NCBI RefSeq assembly: GCF_002591975.1
Contig: NZ_NVQE01000024.1
Span: 23,072-87,071, forward strand
Direction of reading: 5' to 3'
Source of the DNA: Mycobacterium neglectum
GTDB lineage: Bacteria > Actinomycetota > Actinomycetes > Mycobacteriales > Mycobacteriaceae
Length of the DNA stretch: 64,000 nt
The notes under the pieces are model-generated. The model saw only the letters and a list, made by a program, of their open reading frames with translations, was not told the origin of the DNA and searched no databases. Of this stretch, positions 7,069 through 15,790 are shown piece after piece. Numbering within the stretch: the first letter of the stretch is position 1; each line of letters opens with the position of its first letter. Position numbers and translations under genes: made by a program.

Positions 7069-9174
7069 GTGTCAGCCACTATCACCGACGAGCAGTTTGC
7101 CGCGCGCGAACTGGTCCGTAGCTGGGCAGCTGCAACCAGCGCCGCCGAGGCCGCACGCGAGGTAGAGCAGGGCCAGCCGGACGCGTGGCGGGTCGCCTAC
7201 GACGGATTGGCCCAGCTGGGGATCTTCGGTGTCGCACTCTCCGAGGAACAAGGCGGCGCAGACGGCACCGTCGAGGATCTGTGCGCGATGGTCGACGAAG
7301 CAGCGGCCGCCCTGGTTCCGGGCCCGGTTGCGACGACGGCGCTGGCCACTTTGCTGGTCGAGCAGTCGGACGTGCTGGAGTTGCTGATCACCGGCGAGCG
7401 CGTTGCCGGCGTTGCACTGACAGCCGACGTGGAATTCGAAGGCGACCGGGCGTCCGGCACCGCTGATTACGTACTTGGTGCCGATCCCGCAGGGGTGCTG
7501 CTGCTACCCGCCGGAGATTCCGTTGTGCTGGTCGACGCCGCGGCTGACGGCGTCACGGTCGAACTTCTGACCCCCACCGATTTCTCGCGGCCACTGGGGC
7601 GCGTCGTGCTGGACTCTGCGCCCGCGCAGCAGCTGTCCGCGTCGAGGCAACGTTTCGTCGACGTGGCAGCAACGGTGGCGGCCGCCGAAGCCGCCGGCCT
7701 GGCGCGCTGGGCGCTGCAGACCGCGACGGAGTACGCGAAGGTTCGCGAGCAGTTCGGCAAGCCCATCGGCAGTTTCCAGGCCATCAAGCACATGTGCGCC
7801 GAGATGCTGTTGCGTTCCGAGCAGGCTTCGGTGGCCGCGGCTGACGCGGCCCGAGCGGTGTCCGAGGCCGACGAGCGACAGCTCTCCATCGCCGTGGCGG
7901 TGGCCGCGACCGCGGGCATCGACGCCGCGAAGGCGAACGCGAAGGACTGCATTCAGGTGCTCGGCGGCATCGGGATCACCTGGGAGCACGATGCGCATCT
8001 GTATCTGCGGCGCGCGTACGGCATCGCGCACTTCCTGGGCGGCGCCGAAAAGTGGCTGCGTCGCATCGCGACACTCACCCAGCAGGGAGTGCGCCGCGAT
8101 CTGCGTATCGATCTTGAATCGGTAGAGCACCTGCGTCCCGAAATCGCTTCTGCGGTAGCAGAAGTCGCCGCGCAGCCGACCGAGAAGCGACAGATCGCCC
8201 TGGCCGGCGCGGGGCTGCTGGCGCCGCACTGGCCCCGCCCGCACGGCCGCGAGGCCGGCCCGGCGGAGCAGTTACTCATCGACCAGGAACTCGCCAAGGC
8301 CGAGGTCGTCCGGCCCGACCTGGTGATCGGATGGTGGGCGGTGCCGACGATCCTCGAGCACGGCAGCCCGGAGCAGATCGAGCAATTCGTCCCCGCCACA
8401 CTGCGAGGCGACTTCATCTGGTGTCAGCTGTTCAGCGAGCCTGGTGCGGGGTCGGACCTGGCGGCGCTGAGGACCAAAGCGGTGCGAACCGACGGCGGCT
8501 GGAATCTCACCGGCCAGAAGGTGTGGACGTCCGCGGCGCACAAGGCGGCATGGGGTGTGTGCCTGGCGCGGACCGATCCCGACGCGCCCAAGCACAAGGG
8601 CATCACCTATTTCCTCATCGATATGAAATCGCCGGGCATCGACATCCGGCCGCTGCGCGAGATCACCGGCGACAACCTGTTCAACGAGGTGTTCTTCGAC
8701 GAGGTCTTCGTGCCCGACGAGATGGTGGTGGGACCGGTCAACGACGGCTGGCGGCTGGCGCGAACGACACTGGCCAACGAGCGGGTCGCGATGTCTCACG
8801 GCACCGCGCTGGGGAATCCGATGGAGGAGTTGCTCCGCACGGTCGCTGACCTCGAACTCGATTCGACCGGCCAGCATCACCTCGGCGAGATGATCCTTGC
8901 CGCCCAGGTGGGGTCGCTGTTGGACCGCAAGATCGCGGAACTGGCTGTGGGAGGCCAGGATCCGGGTCCGCAGGCCAGCGCACGCAAGCTGATCGGTGTG
9001 CGGTACCGCCAAGGCCTCGCTGAACTCCGGATGGAGCTCTCCGAGGGTGCGGGCGTCGTCGACAACAAAACCGTGTTCGACTTCCTGAACACCCGCTGCC
9101 TGACGATCGCGGGCGGCACCGAGCAGATTCTGCTCACCATGGCAGGTGAGCGTCTACTGGGTCTTCCGCGCTAG
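7069..9174 (+). CDS. fadE34: FadE34 (ChsE3), two-domain acyl-CoA dehydrogenase
   Basis: At 701 residues this is about twice the usual acyl-CoA dehydrogenase length and contains two halves. The N-terminal half has VREQFGKPIGSFQAIKHMCA and GITWEHDAHLYLRRAYG. The C-terminal half has SEPGAGSDLAALRTKAV, GQKVWTSAAHKAAWG and GGTEQILLTMAGERLLGLPR. It occupies the position of Rv3573c, beside kstR. FadE34 homologues introduce the double bond in C24/C5 side-chain sterol CoA esters during side-chain beta-oxidation, using FAD. The GTG start follows an AGGAG ribosome site. Expression is presumably KstR-controlled through 7013-7026. The stop overlaps the convergent secreted-protein gene by 4 bases. Confidence 0.93.
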   Translation: MSATITDEQFAARELVRSWAAATSAAEAAREVEQGQPDAWRVAYDGLAQLGIFGVALSEEQGGADGTVEDLCAMVDEAAAALVPGPVATTALATLLVEQSDVLELLITGERVAGVALTADVEFEGDRASGTADYVLGADPAGVLLLPAGDSVVLVDAAADGVTVELLTPTDFSRPLGRVVLDSAPAQQLSASRQRFVDVAATVAAAEAAGLARWALQTATEYAKVREQFGKPIGSFQAIKHMCAEMLLRSEQASVAAADAARAVSEADERQLSIAVAVAATAGIDAAKANAKDCIQVLGGIGITWEHDAHLYLRRAYGIAHFLGGAEKWLRRIATLTQQGVRRDLRIDLESVEHLRPEIASAVAEVAAQPTEKRQIALAGAGLLAPHWPRPHGREAGPAEQLLIDQELAKAEVVRPDLVIGWWAVPTILEHGSPEQIEQFVPATLRGDFIWCQLFSEPGAGSDLAALRTKAVRTDGGWNLTGQKVWTSAAHKAAWGVCLARTDPDAPKHKGITYFLIDMKSPGIDIRPLREITGDNLFNEVFFDEVFVPDEMVVGPVNDGWRLARTTLANERVAMSHGTALGNPMEELLRTVADLELDSTGQHHLGEMILAAQVGSLLDRKIAELAVGGQDPGPQASARKLIGVRYRQGLAELRMELSEGAGVVDNKTVFDFLNTRCLTIAGGTEQILLTMAGERLLGLPR

Positions 9175-9719
9175 CTGAAGGCGGCCTGTGCGCAGGCGTT
9201 GGGTGACGTGAGGTTGACGCCGGCATACACCACCTGGATGTAGGAACACACGATCAGCGGGACGTCGGTCTTGGGCCGACCGGTGTACGCGTCGATGGGC
9301 CATGCGACCCCGCGAAGGGTGACCCTGTCCGGCGGTCCGCCACCGAAGTAGACCGTCGATATCTCGTTGTCGGTCAGCGACTTGAAAATCCGGGTGTTCG
9401 GTGTTTCGACATTCGAATTGATGTACATATGACGATCCATCGAGCGCAGCGTCACGTTCTGCCGGGCCCACAGATCACCGGGGAAGCCGATGACACCCTG
9501 CGGCGTGCGCAGGTTTGCGACGGTGTCGAACAAGCATCTCGCCTCGGCCGTAATGCAATTCGCCGTCACACGCATCTCGAGTGTGTCGACCGGGTTGACC
9601 GGGATCGAGGAGTTCGCCGTGTCGAGCGCGGCCGACGACGGCGCCGTCGGTGTGATGAATGCCAGTGTCAGCAATGTCGCCGAGATCGCCACGAACGCGC
9701 CGGTCAACCGCTTAATCAC
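9171..9719 (-). CDS. Secreted protein of unknown function (Rv3572-like)
   Basis: This 182-residue protein has a typical Sec signal peptide: MIKRL, then a hydrophobic stretch ending PTAPSSAALD. The mature part has four cysteines that could form two disulfides and no enzyme motif that I recognise. Its place between kshB and fadE34 is the same as Rv3572 in M. tuberculosis, so I take it as the homologue. The GTG start is 39 bases downstream of kshB on the same strand, so it is probably co-transcribed with kshB and under KstR. A function in sterol uptake or envelope change would be guesswork. Confidence 0.8.
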   Translation of the reverse strand: MIKRLTGAFVAISATLLTLAFITPTAPSSAALDTANSSIPVNPVDTLEMRVTANCITAEARCLFDTVANLRTPQGVIGFPGDLWARQNVTLRSMDRHMYINSNVETPNTRIFKSLTDNEISTVYFGGGPPDRVTLRGVAWPIDAYTGRPKTDVPLIVCSYIQVVYAGVNLTSPNACAQAAFS

Positions 9720-9758
9720 AGAGGTGCTCCCTTCGGTGCGCGAATCGTAGCCTGAGCG

Positions 9759-10823
9759 TTACTCGTCGTACGTGACTTCGACCGAATCGGATCCCGGCAG
9801 TGCCTGGCAGCCGAGAATCAGGCCTTCGTCGAGGTCGGACTGCTCGAGCACGTCGTTGATTTCCATCTCGACGTCGCCGCTCTTCTTCAGCACTGCGCAG
9901 GCGCCGCAGTGGCCCTCCCGGCAGGAGAACGGCGCATCGAGGCCCTTGTCGAGCAGCACATCGAGCAGCTTCGCCTTGCGTGGCCACGTGATCTCATGCT
10001 TCTCACCGTCGAGGGTGACGATTGCGGTGGCCGGTCCCTGGTCGCCGTCGTCTGAGTCATCGATGACCACCGCCGCGAAGGGATCGGAGTCCAGTGACTT
10101 GAACACCTCGATGTGGATGCGTTCCGCGCCGACGGCCTTGAGCGCTTCCTCGGCCGCGACCATGAACGGACCCGGACCACAGATATACGCATCGTGGCCG
10201 GAATACGGCTCGGCCAGGCCGGCCAGCGCCGCGGCGCTCGGCAGCCCCTGCACGCTCACGAGCCAGTGCACGACGGTCAGCCGATCCGGGTACTTGGCCG
10301 CGAGCTCGCGCAGGGCGGGGCCGAAGATCACCGAGTTCTCGTCCTGATTGGCATAAACCAGCACGACCTTGCCGCTACCCTCGGCCAGCGCTGATTTGCA
10401 GATCGACATCATCGGCGTGATTCCGCTGCCGGCGCCCAACAGCAGGAAGTCGGTGTCCAGCGTCTTGGGGACGAAAGTGCCCGAGGGCGCCAGGACATGC
10501 ATCTTCATGCCGGCATGCGCGTTGTCGCACAGCCAGTTCGAGGCGTAGCCGTCCTCGGTGCGCTTGACGGTCACGGTCAACGGGTCGCCGGTGAAGGGCG
10601 AACTGCACAGCGAGTAGCAGCGGGCGACCGAGCCGGTGCGATCGCTGGGTATCCGCAGCGTCAGGAACTGACCGGGTGAGTAACGCAACCGGTCAGCGGG
10701 GATGTCAGGAGCGTCGGGGCCGTCAGGGACGCCGAACACCAGCGAGCGCGCGTCGGTGGTCTCCTCGACGACGTCGGTCAGCTGCAGCTCGAGCACGTGG
10801 CTACCGAGCGGCTCGTCCGTCAC
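9759..10823 (-). CDS. kshB: KshB, reductase component of 3-ketosteroid 9-alpha-hydroxylase
   Basis: This 354-residue protein has a FAD-binding domain (RCYSLCSSPF), an NAD-binding domain (GAGSGITPMMSI) and a C-terminal plant-type [2Fe-2S] ferredoxin with CREGHCGACAV plus the later cysteine in GCQALPG. It passes electrons from NADH to the Rieske oxygenase KshA, which is not in this window, for 9-alpha-hydroxylation of AD/ADD; this leads to opening of ring B. I chose the GTG at 10821-10823, which has a good ribosome site (GAGGAAGG) upstream; the longer frame to 10925 runs through the KstR site and is unlikely to be coding. It is divergent from hsaA, with two KstR boxes between. Confidence 0.94.
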   Translation of the reverse strand: MTDEPLGSHVLELQLTDVVEETTDARSLVFGVPDGPDAPDIPADRLRYSPGQFLTLRIPSDRTGSVARCYSLCSSPFTGDPLTVTVKRTEDGYASNWLCDNAHAGMKMHVLAPSGTFVPKTLDTDFLLLGAGSGITPMMSICKSALAEGSGKVVLVYANQDENSVIFGPALRELAAKYPDRLTVVHWLVSVQGLPSAAALAGLAEPYSGHDAYICGPGPFMVAAEEALKAVGAERIHIEVFKSLDSDPFAAVVIDDSDDGDQGPATAIVTLDGEKHEITWPRKAKLLDVLLDKGLDAPFSCREGHCGACAVLKKSGDVEMEINDVLEQSDLDEGLILGCQALPGSDSVEVTYDE

Positions 10824-10861
10824 CGTGCACCCTTCCTCATGTAGAAATCCGGGCCAATAAC

Positions 10862-10875
10862 TAGAACAGGTTACA
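10862..10875. promoter_or_regulatory. KstR operator (kshB side)
   Basis: TAGAACAGGTTACA matches every fixed base of TnnAACnnGTTnnA. It lies 38 bases upstream of the kshB GTG start in the kshB/hsaA divergent region. Confidence 0.9.
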
Positions 10876-10929
10876 GAAACGTATGTGCCCAGGTCCAGCC
10901 CCCGCAGGTATGCCCTTCTCGACACAAAT

Positions 10930-10943
10930 CGTAACGTGTTCTA
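10930..10943. promoter_or_regulatory. KstR operator (hsaA side)
   Basis: CGTAACGTGTTCTA keeps the AACnnGTT core and the terminal A but has C in place of the first T of the KstR consensus. It lies 37 bases upstream of hsaA and is probably the operator for hsaADCB, possibly weaker than the perfect sites. Confidence 0.82.
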
Positions 10944-10980
10944 ATCTTCATCTAGGCTCATACTCCCGGGAGGCAATCCA

Positions 10981-12165
10981 GTGACGTCTATTGAACAGCG
11001 TGACGTGCAGTCGGTCCTAGCCGGCATCGACGATCTGCTGCCTCGGATTAGCAAACGGGCGCAGGCGACCGAGGATCTGCGCCGCCTGCCCGACGAGTCC
11101 GTCGCCGAACTCAACGAGGTCGGGTTCTTCAAGCTTCTGCAGCCCGAGCAGTGGGGCGGCCTGCAGTGCGATCCGACGGTCTTCTACGAAGCCGTCCGCC
11201 GCATCGCCAGCGCCTGCGGTTCGACCGGGTGGGTCAGTTCGATCATCGGCGTGCACAACTGGCACCTCGCGTTGTTCGACCAGCAGGCCCAGGAAGACGT
11301 GTGGGGCGAAGATCCGACGACCCGGATCTCATCGTCGTATGCGCCGATGGGGGCTGGCACCGTCGTCGACGGCGGTTACCTCGTCAACGGCTCATGGAAC
11401 TGGTCATCGGGATGTGACCACGCCACGTGGACATTCGCCGGTGGCCCGGTGATCAAGGACGGCAAACCGGTCGACTTCGGCAGTTTCCTGATGCCGCTCG
11501 GGGACTACACGATCGATGATGTCTGGCATGTCGTCGGGCTCAAGGGCACCGGAAGTAACACGCTGGTGGTCAAGGACGTGTTCGTTCCGCGTCATCGCTT
11601 CCTGTCCTACAAGTCGATGAACGACCGTACTGCGGGTGGTCTCACCACCAACACCGCGCCGGTGTACAAGATGCCTTGGGGCACAGTGCATCCCACGACC
11701 ATCTCGGCGCCGATCGTCGGCATGGCGTATGGCGCCTACGATGCCCACGTCGAGCATCAGGGCAAGCGCGTTCGCGCCGCGTTCGCGGGCGAGAAGGCCA
11801 AGGACGACCCGTTCGCTAAAGTTCGGATCGCCGAGGCGGCCAGTGACATCGACGCCGCGTGGCGGCAGCTGATCGGCAATGTCGGCGACGAGTACGCGCT
11901 GTTGCAGGCGGGCCAGGAGATTCCGTTCGAGCTGCGCGCCCGCGCCCGCCGCGACCAGGTCCGCGCCACCGGCCGTGCCATCGCGTCGATCGACCGGCTC
12001 TTCGAGGCCTCGGGTGCGACGGCGCTCAACAACGACGCACCGGTGCAACGGTTCTGGCGCGATGCGCACGCAGGCCGCGTGCACGCCGCCAACGACCCCG
12101 AACGCGCCTACCTGATCTTCGGGAACAACGAGTTCGGCCTGCCTGCGCAGGACACGATGGTTTAA
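10981..12165 (+). CDS. hsaA: HsaA, oxygenase of 3-HSA hydroxylase
   Basis: This 394-residue flavin-dependent monooxygenase has the acyl-CoA dehydrogenase fold (group D). Recognisable stretches include STGWVSSIIGVHNWHLALFD, GSWNWSSGCDHATW and GTGSNTLVVKDVFVP. It hydroxylates 3-HSA to the catechol 3,4-DHSA with reduced flavin supplied by HsaB. The order hsaA-hsaD-hsaC-hsaB is the same as Rv3570c-Rv3567c. The GTG start follows a GGGAGG ribosome site. It is first in the operon and sits behind a KstR box. Confidence 0.95.
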   Translation: MTSIEQRDVQSVLAGIDDLLPRISKRAQATEDLRRLPDESVAELNEVGFFKLLQPEQWGGLQCDPTVFYEAVRRIASACGSTGWVSSIIGVHNWHLALFDQQAQEDVWGEDPTTRISSSYAPMGAGTVVDGGYLVNGSWNWSSGCDHATWTFAGGPVIKDGKPVDFGSFLMPLGDYTIDDVWHVVGLKGTGSNTLVVKDVFVPRHRFLSYKSMNDRTAGGLTTNTAPVYKMPWGTVHPTTISAPIVGMAYGAYDAHVEHQGKRVRAAFAGEKAKDDPFAKVRIAEAASDIDAAWRQLIGNVGDEYALLQAGQEIPFELRARARRDQVRATGRAIASIDRLFEASGATALNNDAPVQRFWRDAHAGRVHAANDPERAYLIFGNNEFGLPAQDTMV

Positions 12166-12177
12166 CTGGAAGGACTG

Positions 12178-13068
12178 ATGACCTCCTTCGCTGCCGAAAC
12201 TGCTCAACAGCAAGAGATCACGTTCGAGTCGACCTCGCGCTTTGCGCAGGTGCGTGATGACATGCGCCTGCACTACCACGAGGCCGGCGTCGGGCACGAG
12301 AAGACGATCGTGCTTCTGCACGGCGGCGGACCTGGCGCGTCGAGCTGGTCGAACTTCGGGCGCAACATCGCTGTGCTGGCGCAGCACTTCCACGTCCTTG
12401 CGGTGGATCAACCGGGCTACGGGCATTCCGACAAACACGCCGAGCACGAGCAGTACAACCGTTACAGCTCGACCGCACTGCTGAACCTCTTCGACCACCT
12501 CGGCATCGAAAGTGCCGACCTGGTGGGCAATTCGCTAGGCGGTGGCACAGCGGTGCGCTTCGCGTTGGACAACGGAAGGCGCGCCGGCCGGCTGGTGCTG
12601 ATGGGTCCCGGCGGTTTGTCGGTGAACCTCTTCGCACCGGATCCCACCGAGGGGGTGAAGCTGCTTGGCAAGTTCACCGCAGAGCCCACGCGCGAGAACA
12701 TGGAGAAGTTCCTGCGCATCATGGTCTTCGACCAGAAACTCGTGACGCCGGAGCTGATCGACGAGCGGTTTGCTATCGCGAGTCAGCCTGAATCGCTGGC
12801 CGCCGCCCGCGCGATGGGAAAGTCGTTCGCAGGCGCGGACTTCGAACTCGGCATGATGTGGCGCGAGGTATACAAGCTGCGCCAGCGGGTACTTCTCATC
12901 TGGGGCCGTGAGGACCGGGTGAACCCGCTCGACGGAGCGCTGGTGGCGCTCAAGCAGATAGCGAAGGTTCAGTTGCATGTGTTCGGACAGTGCGGACACT
13001 GGGCCCAGCTGGAGAAGTTCGACGAATTCAACAAGTTGACCATCGACTTCCTGGGAGGTACGTCATGA
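12178..13068 (+). CDS. hsaD: HsaD, 4,9-DSHA meta-cleavage hydrolase
   Basis: This 296-residue alpha/beta hydrolase has the expected triad: Ser119 in GNSLGG, Asp246 in GREDRVNP and His274 in CGHWAQ, plus the oxyanion loop HGGGPGASSW. It cleaves the carbon-carbon bond of the HsaC product, giving 9,17-dioxo acid (DOHNAA, later HIP) and a hydroxydienoate. It starts 12 bases after hsaA, with a GGAAGGA ribosome site. The stop overlaps the hsaC start by 4 bases (ATGA), so translation is coupled. Confidence 0.95.
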   Translation: MTSFAAETAQQQEITFESTSRFAQVRDDMRLHYHEAGVGHEKTIVLLHGGGPGASSWSNFGRNIAVLAQHFHVLAVDQPGYGHSDKHAEHEQYNRYSSTALLNLFDHLGIESADLVGNSLGGGTAVRFALDNGRRAGRLVLMGPGGLSVNLFAPDPTEGVKLLGKFTAEPTRENMEKFLRIMVFDQKLVTPELIDERFAIASQPESLAAARAMGKSFAGADFELGMMWREVYKLRQRVLLIWGREDRVNPLDGALVALKQIAKVQLHVFGQCGHWAQLEKFDEFNKLTIDFLGGTS

Positions 13069-13964
13069 GTATCAAGTCTCTTGGCTACCTGCGCATCGAA
13101 TCCACCGACGTCGGCGCCTGGCGCGAGTACGGCCTGAAGGTGCTCGGCATGGTCGAGGGATCCGGTCAGACCGAGGGTGCGCTGTACCTGCGGATGGACG
13201 AGTTTCCCGCACGTCTGGTCATCGTCCCCGGTGAGCATGACCGGCTGGTGCAGTCCGGCTGGGAGACGGCCAATGCCGCTGCGCTGCAGGAGATCCGCAA
13301 CCGCCTCGACATCCATGGCACTCCGTACAAGGAGGCCTCGGCCGCCGAACTCGCTGAGCGCCGCGTCGACGAGATGATCACGTTCGACGACCCCTCCGGC
13401 AACACCCTTGAGGTCTTTCACGGGGTCGCCCTGGAACACCGCCGCGTCGTCAGCCCGTACGGCCACAAGTTCATCACCGAGGAACAGGGTCTCGGTCACG
13501 TGGTGTTGACCACGCGCGACGACGCGGAAACGCTGCACTTCTACCGCGATGTGCTCGGCTTCTTCCTGCGCGACTCGATGAAGCTGCCTCCGCAACTCGT
13601 CGGCAGGCCCGCCGATGGTGCGCCGGCATGGCTGCGCTTCCTCGGCGTGAACCCGCGCCACCACAGCCTGGCCTTCATGCCGGGTGAGACGCCAAGCGGC
13701 ATCGTGCATCTGATGGTCGAGGTCGGTGAGGCCGATGACGTCGGGCTGTGCCTGGATCGTGCGCTTCGTCGCAAGGTTCCGATGTCGGCCACCCTGGGCC
13801 GCCACGTCAACGACAAGATGCTCTCGTTCTACATGAAGACCCCCGGCGGGTTCGACGTCGAATTCGGTTGTGAGGGCCTGCAGGTCACCGACGACGACTG
13901 GGTCGCCAGGGAGAGCACCGCCGTCAGTCTGTGGGGTCACGACTTCAGCATCGGCTTCAAGTAG
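13065..13964 (+). CDS. hsaC: HsaC, extradiol 3,4-DHSA dioxygenase
   Basis: The ATG at 13065 overlaps the hsaD stop and gives 299 residues, preferred over the longer frame from 12990. It is a two-domain vicinal-oxygen-chelate extradiol dioxygenase. The iron ligands His145 (GLGHVVLTT), His215 (SGIVHLMVE) and Glu266 (FDVEFGCE) fall at the same residue numbers as in the M. tuberculosis enzyme. It opens the catecholic ring A of 3,4-DHSA. hsaB starts on its stop codon. Confidence 0.96.
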   Translation: MSIKSLGYLRIESTDVGAWREYGLKVLGMVEGSGQTEGALYLRMDEFPARLVIVPGEHDRLVQSGWETANAAALQEIRNRLDIHGTPYKEASAAELAERRVDEMITFDDPSGNTLEVFHGVALEHRRVVSPYGHKFITEEQGLGHVVLTTRDDAETLHFYRDVLGFFLRDSMKLPPQLVGRPADGAPAWLRFLGVNPRHHSLAFMPGETPSGIVHLMVEVGEADDVGLCLDRALRRKVPMSATLGRHVNDKMLSFYMKTPGGFDVEFGCEGLQVTDDDWVARESTAVSLWGHDFSIGFK

Positions 13965-14527
13965 TGGCTGAGCCGATGGACCCCCGCACATTCCGAAATG
14001 TGCTGGGGCAGTTCTGCACGGGCATCACCGTCATCACCACCATGCATGACGAGGAGCCGGTCGGCTTTGCGTGTCAGTCGTTCGCCGCGCTGTCGCTCGA
14101 ACCTCCGCTGGTGCTGTTCTGCCCGACGAAGGTATCGCGATCCTGGAAGGCCATCGAGGCCAGCGGGCGTTTCTGCGTCAACGTGCTGCACGAGAAGCAG
14201 AAGGACGTCTCGGCACGCTTCGGATCCAAGGAGCCCGACAAGTTCGCCGGACTCGACTGGCATCCTTCGAAACTCGGATCGCCGATCATCAAGGACACGC
14301 TGGCACACATCGACTGCACGGTGCATTCGGTGCATGACGGCGGCGATCACCTGGTGGTGTTCGGGGCCGTGCACTCGCTATCCGACGTGCCGCACAAGAA
14401 ACCTCGCCCGCTGTTGTTCTACAAGGGGCAGTACACAGGCATCGAGCCGGACAAGAACAGCCCGGCGCACTGGCGCGATGACCTCGAGGCGTTCCTCACG
14501 GCCACCACCGACGACACCTGGCTCTAG
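13964..14527 (+). CDS. hsaB: HsaB, flavin reductase partner of HsaA
   Basis: The GTG at 13964 shares its first base with the hsaC stop and gives 187 residues, the same length as the M. tuberculosis HsaB I recall; an ATG four codons in is the alternative. The product is a flavin reductase of the FMN-binding split-barrel type (VLGQFCTGITVITT, GFACQSFAALSLEPP, GRFCVNVL). It uses NADH to reduce flavin for HsaA. It is the last gene of the hsa operon, and its stop overlaps that of the next, convergent gene by 4 bases. Confidence 0.95.
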   Translation: MAEPMDPRTFRNVLGQFCTGITVITTMHDEEPVGFACQSFAALSLEPPLVLFCPTKVSRSWKAIEASGRFCVNVLHEKQKDVSARFGSKEPDKFAGLDWHPSKLGSPIIKDTLAHIDCTVHSVHDGGDHLVVFGAVHSLSDVPHKKPRPLLFYKGQYTGIEPDKNSPAHWRDDLEAFLTATTDDTWL

Positions 14528-14772
14528 ATGCAGCCCGCCGAGCACGGGTCGAGCGGCGGCAGTAATTCGGGGTTCGGTGCGTTCGGATCGACCGGCAGCT
14601 GTGTGGACAGATCGACATTGTGGTCGAGGTCCGGTGCCGACGGGATGATATTGCAGATGAAGCTGAGCGCGAGGTCGCAGGGCGGGCGCCCGGGCTGCGC
14701 CTGGGCCGGGGCGGCGAACGCCAACGTCGCGCCCAATCCGATCAGCACAGCGATCGCCACTCTCGTCAGCAT
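14524..14772 (-). CDS. Small secreted protein of unknown function
   Basis: This 82-residue protein has a clear signal peptide (VAIAVLIGLGATLAFAAPAQA) that leaves a mature part of about 57 residues with four cysteines and a proline/asparagine-rich second half (PVDPNAPNPELLPPLDPCSAGC). I recognise it only as a type of short exported mycobacterial protein; no catalytic motif is visible. The gene ends inside the last codons of hsaB, and the hydrolase gene upstream on the same strand ends 4 bases before its start, so the two may be co-transcribed. Confidence 0.7.
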   Translation of the reverse strand: MLTRVAIAVLIGLGATLAFAAPAQAQPGRPPCDLALSFICNIIPSAPDLDHNVDLSTQLPVDPNAPNPELLPPLDPCSAGCI

Positions 14773-14776
14773 CGGC

Positions 14777-15550
14777 TCAGCCTACAACTCTCGATTCGAT
14801 GAATTCGACGATTGTCTGGGTCACCTCACGGTGAACGGTCTCGTTGAGGATGTCGTGGCGGGCCCCGGGAAACTCCGTGAGCTGCAACGCCTCGATCTGC
14901 TCGGCATAGGCCCGCACGGCCCCCACCGGTGCGATCGCATCGTTGACGCCGTGCACCGCCAACGTCGGCACCGTCAGCTTCGGCAGCTCCGCGCCGAACC
15001 TGTCCCACGCCCTGTCGAGCTCGCGGGCGAGCGGCGCACCATCGGCGTCGACGAATGCCAGCGGGTCGTTCTCGAGCGAATCGACATAGAAGGGGTCCGC
15101 CGAGAGCCAGCCGGGCTGGAGGTCGAAAGTACTGTCGGCGTCCAGTAGCTCAGGGACCGGTACCAGCGGCGCGCCGGAGATGACGCCGGCCCGGTAGCGG
15201 CCGGGCTGGTTCAGCAGCCGGAACAGCGTGACCACCGATCCGTAGGAGTGGCCCTGTGCGATCAACGGCAGATCGGGCTGCGCCCCTTCGGCCAACTCGG
15301 TGAGGGTGTCGCCGAGATCGGAGCTGTCTTCGATCGAGCCGAAGTCACCGCGGGCGCCCGGGCTGAGCCCGTGGCCGAAGTGGTCGACCGCCCACAGATC
15401 GATGCCAGCGGCGTTGAGCGCGAAGCCGTAGCGGTGATAGACCCCGGTGTGCTCGCCGAAGCCGTGCAGGAAGATGACAGCGGCACGCGGCTCGGCTGCG
15501 GCCCAGTGCCGGTAGTACGCGCGGCCCTTGGGATGGTCGATGAACGGCAT
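14777..15550 (-). CDS. Alpha/beta hydrolase, monoacylglycerol-lipase type
   Basis: This 257-residue serine hydrolase has oxyanion loop FLHGFGEHTGVY, nucleophile Ser102 in QGHSYGS, an Asp in HGVNDAI and His in GARHDIL, the pattern of monoglyceride lipases and lysophospholipases. There is no signal peptide. It probably hydrolyses medium- or long-chain acylglycerols in the cytoplasm. No KstR site is near, so a direct place in sterol breakdown is not supported. It stands where nat (Rv3566c) would be expected from M. tuberculosis gene order. Confidence 0.85.
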   Translation of the reverse strand: MPFIDHPKGRAYYRHWAAAEPRAAVIFLHGFGEHTGVYHRYGFALNAAGIDLWAVDHFGHGLSPGARGDFGSIEDSSDLGDTLTELAEGAQPDLPLIAQGHSYGSVVTLFRLLNQPGRYRAGVISGAPLVPVPELLDADSTFDLQPGWLSADPFYVDSLENDPLAFVDADGAPLARELDRAWDRFGAELPKLTVPTLAVHGVNDAIAPVGAVRAYAEQIEALQLTEFPGARHDILNETVHREVTQTIVEFIESRVVG

Positions 15551-15592
15551 GGGTTGACGCTAGTCCTTCGGCAATGGACTTAAATTGGAAAG

Positions 15593-15712
15593 ATGCAGCA
15601 GCGAGGATTCGGTGATCTCGAGGCGACTGTCATGGAACGTGTCTGGGCTCGCCGATGAGCGTCGGATTGCCTATACGACAGTGCTTTCGACGCGGCCGGC
15701 TCACCCGCCGCG
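15593..15712 (+). pseudogene. Remnant of a BlaI/MecI-family repressor gene
   Basis: The ATG at 15593 opens a 21-codon frame, MQQRGFGDLEATVMERVWAR, that matches the N-terminus of BlaI-type repressors (G-x-L-E-x-x-V-M-x-x-x-W) and then stops at 15656-15658. In another frame, directly after it, comes DERRIAYTTVLST, the next conserved BlaI block (RRIAYTTVMTV). The linker of roughly 15-20 codons between these blocks is missing and the frame is shifted. Nothing recognisable follows. This is best read as a gene broken by an internal deletion; the 3' limit given is approximate. It lies beside the L,D-transpeptidase gene. Confidence 0.7.
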
Positions 15713-15790
15713 GTGTCAGCCACCATGTCGGCGATCGTCAGCGCTCCCGTCGTCGTCAACGTTCTCTGTAATCACTGACGACTACAGCTG

